Below, in pieces: positions 8,124-15,897 of a DNA stretch of 64,000 bases (its first letter is position 1; each line of letters starts with the position of its first letter). Under the pieces are notes generated by a model. The model did no database searches. It was given only the letters and a program-made list of their open reading frames with translations, and was not told the DNA's origin. Made by a program: the position numbers and the translations under genes. Source of the DNA: Streptomyces tropicalis (lineage in GTDB: Bacteria > Actinomycetota > Actinomycetes > Streptomycetales > Streptomycetaceae); NCBI RefSeq assembly GCF_029269835.1, contig NZ_JARJBB010000012.1, positions 121,110 to 185,109 on the forward strand. The letters are read 5' to 3'.

Positions 8124-9614
8124 CTACGCCCGGGCGCTGCCGCCCTTGTCCCTGACCTTGGGCAGCGCCAGCCGGATCTCCTCCCGCAACTCGTTGATCC
8201 GCGGGGAGTTGGAGTACTGCGCGGTGAGCCGGTACATCTCGCGCAGCCGGTCCCAGGTGCGGTGGGAGGAGTTGGACCCCATCGACACCAGGGCCAGCCG
8301 CGCGTAGCGGTCCGCCTGTTCCGGGTCGTCGGCGATGAAGCAGGCGGAGGCCATCGACAGGAAGTCGAAGATCTTCGACCGCTGCCTCCCGTCGTTGCGC
8401 AGGGCCAGGGCCTTCTCCGCGTAGTGCTGGGCGTGCACGGCCGCGTCCGGGTCGTGCTCCGCCAGCGTGCGGTACGCCAGGGCCTGCATGCCCAGCAGGT
8501 CCTCCTCCTTGAAGGTCTGCATCCAGCTCGGCGGCGGCACGTCGCCCTTGTCCGACACGAAGAGGTCCTCGGCCCGGCCGAGGGTGCGCCGCATGGCCTG
8601 GCCCTTGCCCATCGACGCCTGCGCCCAGGCCTCGATGGTGTAGAGCATGGCCTGGGTGCGGGGCAGCACCTCGTCCCCGGAACCCGCCCGGGCGAGCTTC
8701 ATCAGGTCCAGTGCGTCGTCGGGCCGGCCGAGGTGCACCATCTGGCGCGCGGCGCGGGAGAGCGCCTCCCCGGCACGGGGCCGGTCGCCGCCCTCGCGGG
8801 CCGCGTGGGCGGCGATGACGAAGTACTTCTGGGCGGTCGGTTCGAGGCCCACGTCGTGGGACATCCAGCCCGCGAGGACGGCCAGGTTGGCGGCGACGCC
8901 CCACAGGCGCCGTTGCAGGTGCGGCGGGTGGTGGTAGGAGAGCATGCCGCCCACCTCGTTGAGCTGGCCGACCACCGCCTTGCGCTGCAGCCCGCCGCCG
9001 CGGGCCGCGTCCCAGGCCCGGAACACCTCGACGGAGTTCTCCAGTTCCTCGACCTCCTGCGACCCGATCGGGGCGGCCTCGTAGCGGTCGTACCCGGCGG
9101 GATCGGCGTCGAGGGGGTCGTTCGGGCGGGGAGCGTCCGCCCTGAGTGTCGGATCGGTGCGCAGCCAGTCGTACATGGCGCTGCTGAGTGCGGATCCCGC
9201 GGCGAGCGCGGCACCCGCGCCCACCAAGCCGCGTCGGTTGAGCATGAGGTCCATTCCCGTGAATTCGGTGAGGACCGCGGCAGTCCGCTCGGGCGCCCAC
9301 GGCACTCCGTCGGGATGTTCCGCATTCCCGTCGCCCTGCCGTTTCCCTGCACGCCCGTGCCTGACCAGACCGAGGTCCTCGATGGTCACGACACGGCCGA
9401 GACGCTCGGTGAACAGAGCCGCCAGCACCCGCGGCACCGGATCGCGCGGGATCTCTCCCGTGTCGATCCACCGCCGCACCCGCGAGGTGTCGGTCGCCAG
9501 CTGGGGATGGCCCATGGCCGCCGCCTGCCGGTTGACCAGCCTCGCGAGTTCGCCCTTGGACCAGCCGGCCAGGCCGAACAGGTCCGCCAGGCGGGTGTTG
9601 GGATGTCCGCTCAC
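8124..9614 (-). CDS. NsdA-family HTH/TPR regulatory protein
   Basis: A 496-residue protein beginning (GTG) MSGHPNTRLADLFGLAGWSK. The N-terminus resembles an XRE-type helix-turn-helix (SKGELARLVNRQAAAMG, then DTSRVRRWIDTGEIPRDPVP). The C-terminal two thirds are alpha-helical TPR-like repeats (AAHAAREGGDRPRAGEALSR, LGRPDDALDLMKLA, ALAYRTLAEHDPDAAVHAQH). This architecture is that of Streptomyces NsdA/NsdB-type proteins, known negative regulators of sporulation and antibiotic production in S. coelicolor; several paralogues exist, so orthology to NsdA itself is not claimed. A mid-protein hydrophobic stretch (LVGAGAALAAGSALSS) resembles a cryptic Tat segment. It is divergent from the phosphotransferase gene; the shared region carries phased repeats. 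Confidence 0.75.
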   Translation of the reverse strand: MSGHPNTRLADLFGLAGWSKGELARLVNRQAAAMGHPQLATDTSRVRRWIDTGEIPRDPVPRVLAALFTERLGRVVTIEDLGLVRHGRAGKRQGDGNAEHPDGVPWAPERTAAVLTEFTGMDLMLNRRGLVGAGAALAAGSALSSAMYDWLRTDPTLRADAPRPNDPLDADPAGYDRYEAAPIGSQEVEELENSVEVFRAWDAARGGGLQRKAVVGQLNEVGGMLSYHHPPHLQRRLWGVAANLAVLAGWMSHDVGLEPTAQKYFVIAAHAAREGGDRPRAGEALSRAARQMVHLGRPDDALDLMKLARAGSGDEVLPRTQAMLYTIEAWAQASMGKGQAMRRTLGRAEDLFVSDKGDVPPPSWMQTFKEEDLLGMQALAYRTLAEHDPDAAVHAQHYAEKALALRNDGRQRSKIFDFLSMASACFIADDPEQADRYARLALVSMGSNSSHRTWDRLREMYRLTAQYSNSPRINELREEIRLALPKVRDKGGSARA

Positions 9615-9676
9615 GTCAAGCCCCCAGGTACTCGGCTGAGTTGACAGTAGACCCGCCGAGAGTTGCCGGGCGACTA

Positions 9677-9715
9677 TTCGCCACGGTTCGCCAGGGTGCG
9701 CCAGATGGTGTGCCA
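9677..9715. repeat. Helically phased direct repeats in divergent promoter
   Basis: TTCGCCA at 9677 and 9687, TGCGCCA at 9697 and TGTGCCA at 9709 form four related heptamers at 10-, 10- and 12-base steps, on one DNA face. They sit between the divergent NsdA-like and phosphotransferase genes and look like a cooperative binding array. Confidence 0.45.
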
Positions 9716-9848
9716 CGGGGCACCGGGTGTCAGGTAGGAACGCGCCACCCCGACCCGGTCGCCGAGGGACATTCCCCAGGGTGCACCCGGGCGCCCGGGC
9801 CGGGCGGCGCACCGAAGCAGCAGGTACACGAAGGGATCTGTATCACCC

Positions 9849-10991
9849 ATGTACGCAGCATCGTCCTCCGTGTCCGCCCCGCCCCGGCCGCTGCGAGCCC
9901 GACCGGGCGTCGGCGGCCCCTACCTCGACCCCGCCCGCCCGGGTGCGGCCCCCGTGCTGGGCGCGGGCCGGCCGCGGCGGCCCGCGGGGCTCGGCACGCC
10001 CCCGCTCAGCGGGAGACTCGACCTCTCCGGCCCGCAGGGCGCGCAGCTGCGCACGGCGATCGCCTCCGTGCACCGGATCTGCCCGGAGTTCTCCCCGGTG
10101 CAGGTGCTGCGCCGCAGCGGACGGTCCGTGCTCGTGGTCGGCACGACCGGTCGCAGCACGGCCGTCGCCAAGTGCTTACTGGACCACTCCCCCGCCTGGG
10201 TCGAGCGGTACCGGCACGAGATAGCGGCCTACCGCTCGTTCGTCCGGCAGCGCCCCCCGGTACGGGTGCCCCGGCTGATCGCGGCGGACCCGGACAACTG
10301 CACCCTGGTGATCGAGCGGATGGCGGGGCGGGTGGCAGCGCTCCAGCGGCATCCCGCCGAGCCCCCGCCGCGGGCGGACATCCGGGCCGCGCTGGGCGCC
10401 ATCTGCCGGGTGAACGCCTGGCGGCCGCCGGCGGGCACGTTCGACGCCCCGCTGGACTACGCCGCCCGCATCTCCCGCTACCACGAGCTGGGGCTGCTCA
10501 CCGACCGCGACCTGGGGGACCTGCAGAAGCTGCTGCACGGCATCGCCCACGCGACGGGCCGCCAGGGCATGGGCCAGTTCTGCCACGGCGACGCGCTGCT
10601 CGCGAACATGCTCCTCTCCCCCGCCGGTCCGGTGCTCGTGGACTGGGAGCACGCCGGGTGGTATCTGCCCGGCTACGACCTGGCGACCCTGTGGTCGGTC
10701 CTCGGGGACGCACCGGTGGCGCGCCGGCAGATCAGCCAGCTCGCCCAGGCCGCGGGCCCGGCCGCCCGGGACGCCTTCCTGGTCAACCTGATGCTGGTGC
10801 TGACCCGGGAGATCCGCACCTACGAGACGGCCGTGCAGCGTTCGATGCACGACTCGGCCCCGACGGCACCGGGCACGGCCCACCCGGGCGCCGCGCCGTC
10901 CGGCGAGGAACAGCGGCTGTTGCTGCGGCGGCTGCACGACGACTGCCAGCTGGCCCGCCGGGCCGTGCGCGCGGCGGTCGGCACTCGCTGA
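9849..10991 (+). CDS. APH-family phosphotransferase with a TTA codon
   Basis: A 380-residue protein of the aminoglycoside/choline kinase-like fold. The catalytic loop is FCHGDALLANMLL (HxD...N) followed by the metal-binding PVLVDWEHAGWYLPGYDLA segment; the N-lobe includes RSTAVAKCLLDHS with the likely ATP-contacting lysine. The first about 60 residues are Pro/Arg-rich and probably disordered. Codon 110 (10176-10178) is TTA, rare in Streptomyces, so translation should depend on the bldA tRNA. No strong Shine-Dalgarno lies close to ATG 9849; the true start might be slightly downstream. Substrate is unknown. It is divergent from the NsdA-like regulator and followed by a 19-base-pair hairpin. Confidence 0.78.
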   Translation: MYAASSSVSAPPRPLRARPGVGGPYLDPARPGAAPVLGAGRPRRPAGLGTPPLSGRLDLSGPQGAQLRTAIASVHRICPEFSPVQVLRRSGRSVLVVGTTGRSTAVAKCLLDHSPAWVERYRHEIAAYRSFVRQRPPVRVPRLIAADPDNCTLVIERMAGRVAALQRHPAEPPPRADIRAALGAICRVNAWRPPAGTFDAPLDYAARISRYHELGLLTDRDLGDLQKLLHGIAHATGRQGMGQFCHGDALLANMLLSPAGPVLVDWEHAGWYLPGYDLATLWSVLGDAPVARRQISQLAQAAGPAARDAFLVNLMLVLTREIRTYETAVQRSMHDSAPTAPGTAHPGAAPSGEEQRLLLRRLHDDCQLARRAVRAAVGTR

Positions 10992-10999
10992 CGGGGACC

Positions 11000-11040
11000 A
11001 CGGTCCGCGGTACGCCCCGAGGGGGCGTACCGCGGACCGT
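11000..11040 (+). terminator. Perfect 19-bp hairpin terminator
   Basis: Arms 11000-11018 and 11022-11040 are perfectly complementary with a 3-base loop, beginning 9 bases after the phosphotransferase stop codon. No U-tract follows. Confidence 0.8.
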
Positions 11041-11144
11041 GTCGTGTCGCCCGTTCGACGGGGTCCGGGACGCGTCCATTGGTGTACTCCACTGACGCCC
11101 CGCAGGCCTGTGCACCATCGGGGCGAAACTCGCCGGAACACCGT

Positions 11145-11150
11145 TTGACA
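11145..11150 (+). promoter_or_regulatory. Possible -35 box of the amidase gene
   Basis: TTGACA is a consensus -35 hexamer about 110 bases before the amidase start. The best -10 candidate (CATGAT, 11173) is spaced too widely at 22 bases, so the promoter assignment is weak. Confidence 0.25.
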
Positions 11151-11261
11151 TGGGAAATCGCCTACCTGTGGGCATGATTGACGGATCGTCTGCAAGCCGG
11201 TACCACTGACCCACGCCGGCCCCGCACGCCCCGCCCTGCCCGAGTGCCCCAGGAGGCTGCA

Positions 11262-13256
11262 TTGTCAGGATCCGCCCTCGACCCCAGACCTCTGCCGGGC
11301 CGCCGCCGCACCCGCAGGACGGCCGGCGCCGTCGCCTGCGCCGCACTGCTGCTGCCGCTGCTGGGCGCCGCGCCGTCCGCCGGCGCCCCCTCCGGCGGCG
11401 GCTCCGGGTCCGACGCAGGCAGGCTGCAACGTGCCTTCGGCAACGCGGCCACCAGGTACCACGTGCCGCTCAGCGTGCTGCTGGGCGTGTCCTACCTCCA
11501 GTCCCGCTGGGACGGCCACGCCGGCGCCCCCAGCGTCACCGGCGGCTACGGCCCGATGCACCTGACGGACGCACACACCGCGCTGGCCCGTGCCCCGCAC
11601 CACAGCGAGGGCAGCGAGGACCCGCGGGGCGACGGCGCCCGCGCCGCCCTGCACCCGGACACCCGGGTGCCCGCCGCATCGGCCCTCCCGGACCGGCTGA
11701 AGACCCTGGACCGCGCCGCCGAGTTGTCCGGGATCCCCGCGGCGCGACTGCGTACGGACGAGGGCGCCAACGTCGCGGGCGGGGCGGCACTGCTGGCCGC
11801 CGCGCAGAAGTCGCTGGGCGAGTCGCCCAGCGCGGACCCGGCCGACTGGTACGGCGCGGTCGCCCGCTTCTCCGGTGCGGAGGACACGGCGACGGCGGCC
11901 GCGTACGCCGACGACGTCTTCGACGTCATCCGGTCCGGTGAGCGGCGTACGACCGACGCCGGGCAGCGGATGGTCCTGACCGCCCGGCCGCGGCTGGCCC
12001 CCCGCACCTCCCAGCTGGACCGGACCGGGCTGCGCCACGGGTCCGCGGCCGGCACGGAGTGCCCCGCCTCGGTGTCGTGCCAGTGGGTGCCCGCGCCGTA
12101 CGAGGAGTTCGGCGACGGCGACTACGGGAACCACGACCTGGGCAACCGGCCGGCCTCGCAGCGCATCCGGTACATCGTCGTCCACGACACCGAGGGCACC
12201 TGGGACGGCGTCCTGAACCTGGTCCAGGACCCGACCTACGTGTCGTGGAACTACACCCTGCGCTCCACGGACGGGCTGATCGCCCAGCACGTCAAGGCCA
12301 AGGACGTCGCCTGGCACGCGGGCAACTGGTACATCAACGCCGCCTCCGTCGGGCTGGAGCACGAGGGCTTCCTCGCCTCCCCGGACGCCTGGTACACGGA
12401 GGCGATGTACCGGTCCTCGGCGCGGCTGGTGAAGTACCTCGCGGAGAAGTACGGCGTCCCGCTGGACCGGCAGCACATCCTCGGCCACGACACCGTGCCG
12501 GGCCCGACCACGTCGACCGTCCCCGGCATGCACACCGACCCGGGCCCGTACTGGGACTGGCGGCACTACTTCGAGCTGCTGGGCCACCCCTTCGCCCCCA
12601 CGGCCGGCAAGAACAGCGGGCTGGTCACGATCCGCCCCGACTACGCCACGAACCGGCCGCAGTACACCGGCTGCACCTCCCCCGGCGCACTGTGCCCGGC
12701 GCACGGCTCGCAGGAGATGCGGCTGTACACGCAGCCCGCCACGTCGTCGCCGCTGGTCAAGGACATCGGTCTGCGCCCCGGCGGCGGAGCCTCCACGATC
12801 GACGTGAACGACACCGCCTCCCGCGTGGAGACGGGGCAGCAGTACGCGGTCGCCGAGCGCAGGGGCGACTGGACGGCGATCTGGTACCTGGGGCAGAAGG
12901 CCTGGTTCCAGAACCCGGCGAAGAAGCCCACGGCGGTCGACGCGGCGGGCCGTGTGGTGACGCCGCGCGCCGGGGTGGCGAGCGTGCCGGTGTACGGGCG
13001 GGCGTACCCGGAGGCGTCGGCCTACCCGTCGGGCGTGCCCGCGCAGTCGGTGTCGCCGCTGCCGTACAAGCTGCTCGCGGGGCAGAAGTACGTGGTCGGC
13101 GGTGAGGTGCCGGGTGAGTACGACTACTCGGTCACCTTCACCACGGACTCACACCGCGTGGTGGTCGGCAAGGACCTCTACTACGAGATCCAGTTCGGTC
13201 ACCGGGTGGCGTTCGTACGGGCCGCGGACGTGCGGGTGGCGCAGTCGGGCTCGTAG
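11262..13256 (+). CDS. Secreted N-acetylmuramoyl-L-alanine amidase
   Basis: TTG at 11262 is the likely start because AGGAGG lies exactly 5 bases upstream; it gives 664 residues. A signal peptide follows (RRRTRRTAGAVACAALLLPLLGAA). An N-terminal lysozyme/transglycosylase-like region (about 45-230) contains LSVLLGVSYLQSRWDGHAG. The amidase_2 domain (about 275-430) holds IVVHDTEGTWDG, the WNYTLRSTDGLIAQHV segment, GLEHEGF, LGHDTVPGP and HTDPGPYWDW, including zinc-ligand histidines. The C-terminal 200 residues resemble SH3-like wall-binding repeats. It should cleave the amide bond between MurNAc and L-alanine in peptidoglycan outside the cell, for wall turnover or development. It stands as a single transcript between two strong hairpins. 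Confidence 0.9.
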   Translation: MSGSALDPRPLPGRRRTRRTAGAVACAALLLPLLGAAPSAGAPSGGGSGSDAGRLQRAFGNAATRYHVPLSVLLGVSYLQSRWDGHAGAPSVTGGYGPMHLTDAHTALARAPHHSEGSEDPRGDGARAALHPDTRVPAASALPDRLKTLDRAAELSGIPAARLRTDEGANVAGGAALLAAAQKSLGESPSADPADWYGAVARFSGAEDTATAAAYADDVFDVIRSGERRTTDAGQRMVLTARPRLAPRTSQLDRTGLRHGSAAGTECPASVSCQWVPAPYEEFGDGDYGNHDLGNRPASQRIRYIVVHDTEGTWDGVLNLVQDPTYVSWNYTLRSTDGLIAQHVKAKDVAWHAGNWYINAASVGLEHEGFLASPDAWYTEAMYRSSARLVKYLAEKYGVPLDRQHILGHDTVPGPTTSTVPGMHTDPGPYWDWRHYFELLGHPFAPTAGKNSGLVTIRPDYATNRPQYTGCTSPGALCPAHGSQEMRLYTQPATSSPLVKDIGLRPGGGASTIDVNDTASRVETGQQYAVAERRGDWTAIWYLGQKAWFQNPAKKPTAVDAAGRVVTPRAGVASVPVYGRAYPEASAYPSGVPAQSVSPLPYKLLAGQKYVVGGEVPGEYDYSVTFTTDSHRVVVGKDLYYEIQFGHRVAFVRAADVRVAQSGS

Positions 13257-13262
13257 GACCGG

Positions 13263-13328
13263 CGGCGGAACGCGTACGGGACGGGCCCGCCCCCGAGGGG
13301 GCGGGCCCGTCCCGTACGCGTTCCGCCG
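13263..13328. terminator. Perfect 32-bp inverted repeat, bidirectional terminator
   Basis: Arms 13263-13294 and 13297-13328 are perfectly complementary over 32 bases with a 2-base centre. It lies between the rightward amidase (stop 13256) and the leftward gene ending at 13348, so it can terminate both. Confidence 0.85.
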
Positions 13329-13347
13329 TTCCTGCCGTGCCGGCCGG

Positions 13348-13845
13348 TCAGCCCTGCTGGAACAGCTCGGCGGGCAGCGGCTTGAGCAGCGCGTAGAGGT
13401 CGTCGGTGATCGGGCGGTCCCAGGCGGCGATGGTCACCAGGACGCCGTCGCTGCGGTCGAACTGCACGCAGGAGATCCGGCTCTCGGAGAGCTTGAGGCG
13501 GCGCACGATCATCAGGTTGTCGCCCTGCAGCACCGGCATGTCCTCGACACCGACGACGGCGACCTCCTCGTCGTTCTCCAGGGCGAGCAGCAGCTGCGCC
13601 ACCTCGAAGGGGATCTCTCCGTCGCCCACCGTGCGGGCCGGGGACCCCTCGGGGAGGTTGCCGATGATCATCGCGGTGCCCCGGCCGCCGAACAGGTCGT
13701 AGCGCAGGAACACGCCCTGGCAGGTGCCGTCCGGGGCGGGCAGCAGCCCGGCTCCCAGGTTGCCGGGCCAGTCGCCCGGGTCCATGGCCAGGACGTCGAA
13801 GTCGGGCCCGGCGGGCGTGGCGCTGCGGCGACGGAGGAACGACAT
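13348..13845 (-). CDS. Conserved hypothetical protein
   Basis: A 165-residue protein (MSFLRRRSATPAGPDFDVLAMDPGDWPGN...) without signal peptide or membrane helix. It has an acidic, mixed alpha/beta composition and clean Streptomyces codon bias, so I believe it is real. I recognise it only as a conserved streptomycete hypothetical and see no catalytic motif. No clear ribosome binding site precedes ATG 13845. About 500 bases without a gene lie upstream. Confidence 0.65.
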   Translation of the reverse strand: MSFLRRRSATPAGPDFDVLAMDPGDWPGNLGAGLLPAPDGTCQGVFLRYDLFGGRGTAMIIGNLPEGSPARTVGDGEIPFEVAQLLLALENDEEVAVVGVEDMPVLQGDNLMIVRRLKLSESRISCVQFDRSDGVLVTIAAWDRPITDDLYALLKPLPAELFQQG

Positions 13846-14024
13846 GCGGCCATGGTACGTGCCCCGGCCTGCCGGGCGGCGTGCGGGAGGCGGCCAACCG
13901 GACGCTCGGCCGCCCGGGCGGCCGACGCACTCCGCGGCCGGTCGGGCGGGACGGCATCGGCGTCACGCCGGGACCGGCCGGGCCGCCGGGGTCCAGGGCC
14001 CGGGCGGGGTGTGGCCGCTCCCCG

Positions 14025-14061
14025 GGGAGCGGCGCGGTCCGGGAGCGGCGCGGTCCGGGAG
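14025..14061. repeat. 16-bp tandem repeat (about 2.3 copies)
   Basis: GGGAGCGGCGCGGTCC occurs at 14025-14040 and 14041-14056, followed by a partial third copy (GGGAG). Confidence 0.8.
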
Positions 14062-14217
14062 TCGCCCCGCACTGCGTGCCGGCCGTCCGGACGGCGGGCC
14101 GGACGGGGCGGCCGGCCGAGTGGGGCAGCCGGACGCATGGGGTGGCGGACACCCCCGGGTGGCGGGTCGAACGGCGAACGGGTGGCGGCCGTCCGGGGCG
14201 GTGACCGTGCGGCGGGG

Positions 14218-14250
14218 ACGACGGCCCGTCCGGGGCACGACGGCCCGTCC
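14218..14250. repeat. 14-bp direct repeat
   Basis: ACGACGGCCCGTCC occurs at 14218-14231 and again at 14237-14250, with a 5-base spacer (GGGGC). Confidence 0.8.
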
Positions 14251-14360
14251 CTGCGCCGGTGCCCCTCCGGCGCCGTGACCCGTCAAGCGCGCCGCGCCGG
14301 GGGGTGGCCCGTCGCGGCCGGGAGCGCCCGCGCGGGAGTGCCGGGGCGCGAGCCCCCCGG

Positions 14361-14603
14361 TCACGTGAGGTCGAACTCCCCCTCCCGGGCGCCCGACACG
14401 AACGCACCCCACTCGGCGGGGGTGAAGATCAGCGAGGGACTCTGCGGGCGGTCGCTGTTGCGCATCGCGATGAATCCCTCGACGAAGGCGATCTGGACAT
14501 CCCCCTGGCCCCGGCTGCTGGACTGCCACTCGGCTTTGCTGAGGTCCAGCTCCGGCTTGTCCCATCCCGCGAGCGGGTGCTGCTGGGTGGTGGTCTCGGC
14601 CAC
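14361..14603 (-). CDS. DUF397 domain protein
   Basis: An 80-residue protein made of one DUF397 domain: AEWQSSSRGQGDVQIAFVEG, IAMRNSDRPQSPSLIFTPAE and the terminal WGAFVSGAREGEFDL. Start is GTG 14603 with GGAGGAG 7 bases upstream. DUF397 proteins normally sit beside an XRE-type helix-turn-helix regulator (the BldB/WhiJ-type pairs) and modulate development. No such partner is adjacent here, so this is an orphan copy. Confidence 0.85.
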   Translation of the reverse strand: MAETTTQQHPLAGWDKPELDLSKAEWQSSSRGQGDVQIAFVEGFIAMRNSDRPQSPSLIFTPAEWGAFVSGAREGEFDLT

Positions 14604-14832
14604 GTCCGTGCTCCTCCCGGTTCGTCGTCCGCGGTCAGCCTAGCGACCGGGCCTGACCGCCAACAGGCCACGTGGGCGCTCCCTTTCGGGAGCCGGTCCG
14701 ACCGGATCCCCTCCGCCACAGGCGGCGACACCTGGGGGCCCCGCACCGCGTCGCACTCGGACTCGTTTTCGAGGGCGAGGCCCGGCTCCGCGGTGTGGAC
14801 GGGGCCGGGACAGGACCCGGGACGGGCTCCGG

Positions 14833-15642
14833 TCAGCGCGGGCGGCGCGACGGGGCGGCGACCACGCCGTCCGCTTCCAGGGCCCCGGCGTCCACGTCGC
14901 CCGCGCCCGCGTCGTCCCCGCCCGCCAGGAAGGACTCGACGGCTGCCAGGAACTCGTCCGGCCGGGCCGCGTGCACCAGATGCCCCGCGTCGATCGTCAC
15001 CGTGCGGGCGTCGGCGAGCCGGCCGGACAGGGCGGCGATCTGGTCCTGCGGGATCGGGCTGTCCGGACCGCCCCCGACGAGCAGCGTGGGCGCCTCGATC
15101 CGGGCCATGCCGTCCCACCAGGCGGGGTCGGGCGCGTTCCGCTGCTCGTCGGTGGCGCGCACCATGGCCCAGTCGAACGGCAGGTCGCCCGCGGGGCGTT
15201 CGGCGGGCGGCCGGGGCGGGTCCAGCGAGAGCGGTGCGGGTACGTCCTCCAGGACGAGCCTGCGGACGACGCCCGGTTCCCTCTGCGCCAGCAGACAGGC
15301 CACCAGCCCGCCCAGGGAGTGCCCCACGACGTCGGTGCGGTCGACGCCCAGGACGGCGAGGAACGCGCGGACGTCGTCGCGCAGGGCCGTGCAGGCATAG
15401 GCGTCCGGCCCGGCACCCGGCGCGGTGCCGGGCCAGTCGCTGCGGCCGTGGCCGCGCAGGTCCGGGGCGTACACCCGCCGCGGGTGCCGTCCGGCGGCCA
15501 GCCGCTGCGCCACGGCCGTCCAGTCGGCCCCGTCGGCGCCCCGGCAGTGCAGCAGCAGGACGGGGGGTGCGCCCTCGGGGCCCCAGGCGCGGTAGGCCAG
15601 GGTGATGCCGTTGGCTGCGACGGTGCGCGGTGCGGTTCCCAT
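14833..15642 (-). CDS. Alpha/beta hydrolase
   Basis: A 269-residue cytosolic hydrolase. Nucleophile elbow GHSLGG (serine about residue 105), oxyanion region LLLHCRGADGADW, acid residue in LLVGGGPDSPIP and the catalytic histidine in DAGHLVHAARPDEFLAAVESF form a complete triad. The LRGHGRSDWPG motif is typical of haloperoxidase/esterase-like members. The C-terminal 30 residues are a degenerate Ala/Asp-rich tail. No strong ribosome binding site precedes ATG 15642. Substrate is unknown; it is divergent from the phenylacetate-CoA ligase gene but I see no shared pathway evidence. Confidence 0.82.
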   Translation of the reverse strand: MGTAPRTVAANGITLAYRAWGPEGAPPVLLLHCRGADGADWTAVAQRLAAGRHPRRVYAPDLRGHGRSDWPGTAPGAGPDAYACTALRDDVRAFLAVLGVDRTDVVGHSLGGLVACLLAQREPGVVRRLVLEDVPAPLSLDPPRPPAERPAGDLPFDWAMVRATDEQRNAPDPAWWDGMARIEAPTLLVGGGPDSPIPQDQIAALSGRLADARTVTIDAGHLVHAARPDEFLAAVESFLAGGDDAGAGDVDAGALEADGVVAAPSRRPR

Positions 15643-15845
15643 GCCCGGGACGCTAGCCGGTGGCGCGGGACGCGTGCGCGGGCTCTGCCGAGGGCAGAGC
15701 GGTGCCCCGTGCCGTCGGGTGCGGGCGGGGCCGGTGTGGAGAACCCGCCTCGCGCGCGGGCGGGGCCGGGGTGCCGGGACGGAGAAAATCCGCGCCGGAG
15801 TCTTGCCTGGGGCCGGGGCGCCTGGATTACTGATCCCCAGCACCT

Positions 15846-15863
15846 CGACCGAATGATCGGTCG
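15846..15863. promoter_or_regulatory. TetR-type palindrome upstream of paaK
   Basis: CGACCGA, four bases, TCGGTCG is a perfect inverted repeat 34 bases before the paaK start. It resembles operators of TetR-family PaaR regulators of phenylacetate genes. No tetR gene is adjacent. Confidence 0.5.
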
Positions 15864-15897
15864 TCCGGATTGACATGGTTGGTGAGGGAGAGTTCCG

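Larger units (their letters stand above)
13846..14360. other. Gene-free, very GC-rich interval with short repeats
   Basis: About 515 bases hold no reading frame I can support. Frames here are low-complexity Pro/Arg/Gly products without recognisable motifs or ribosome binding sites. The interval includes the two direct-repeat sets listed separately. Confidence 0.6.
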
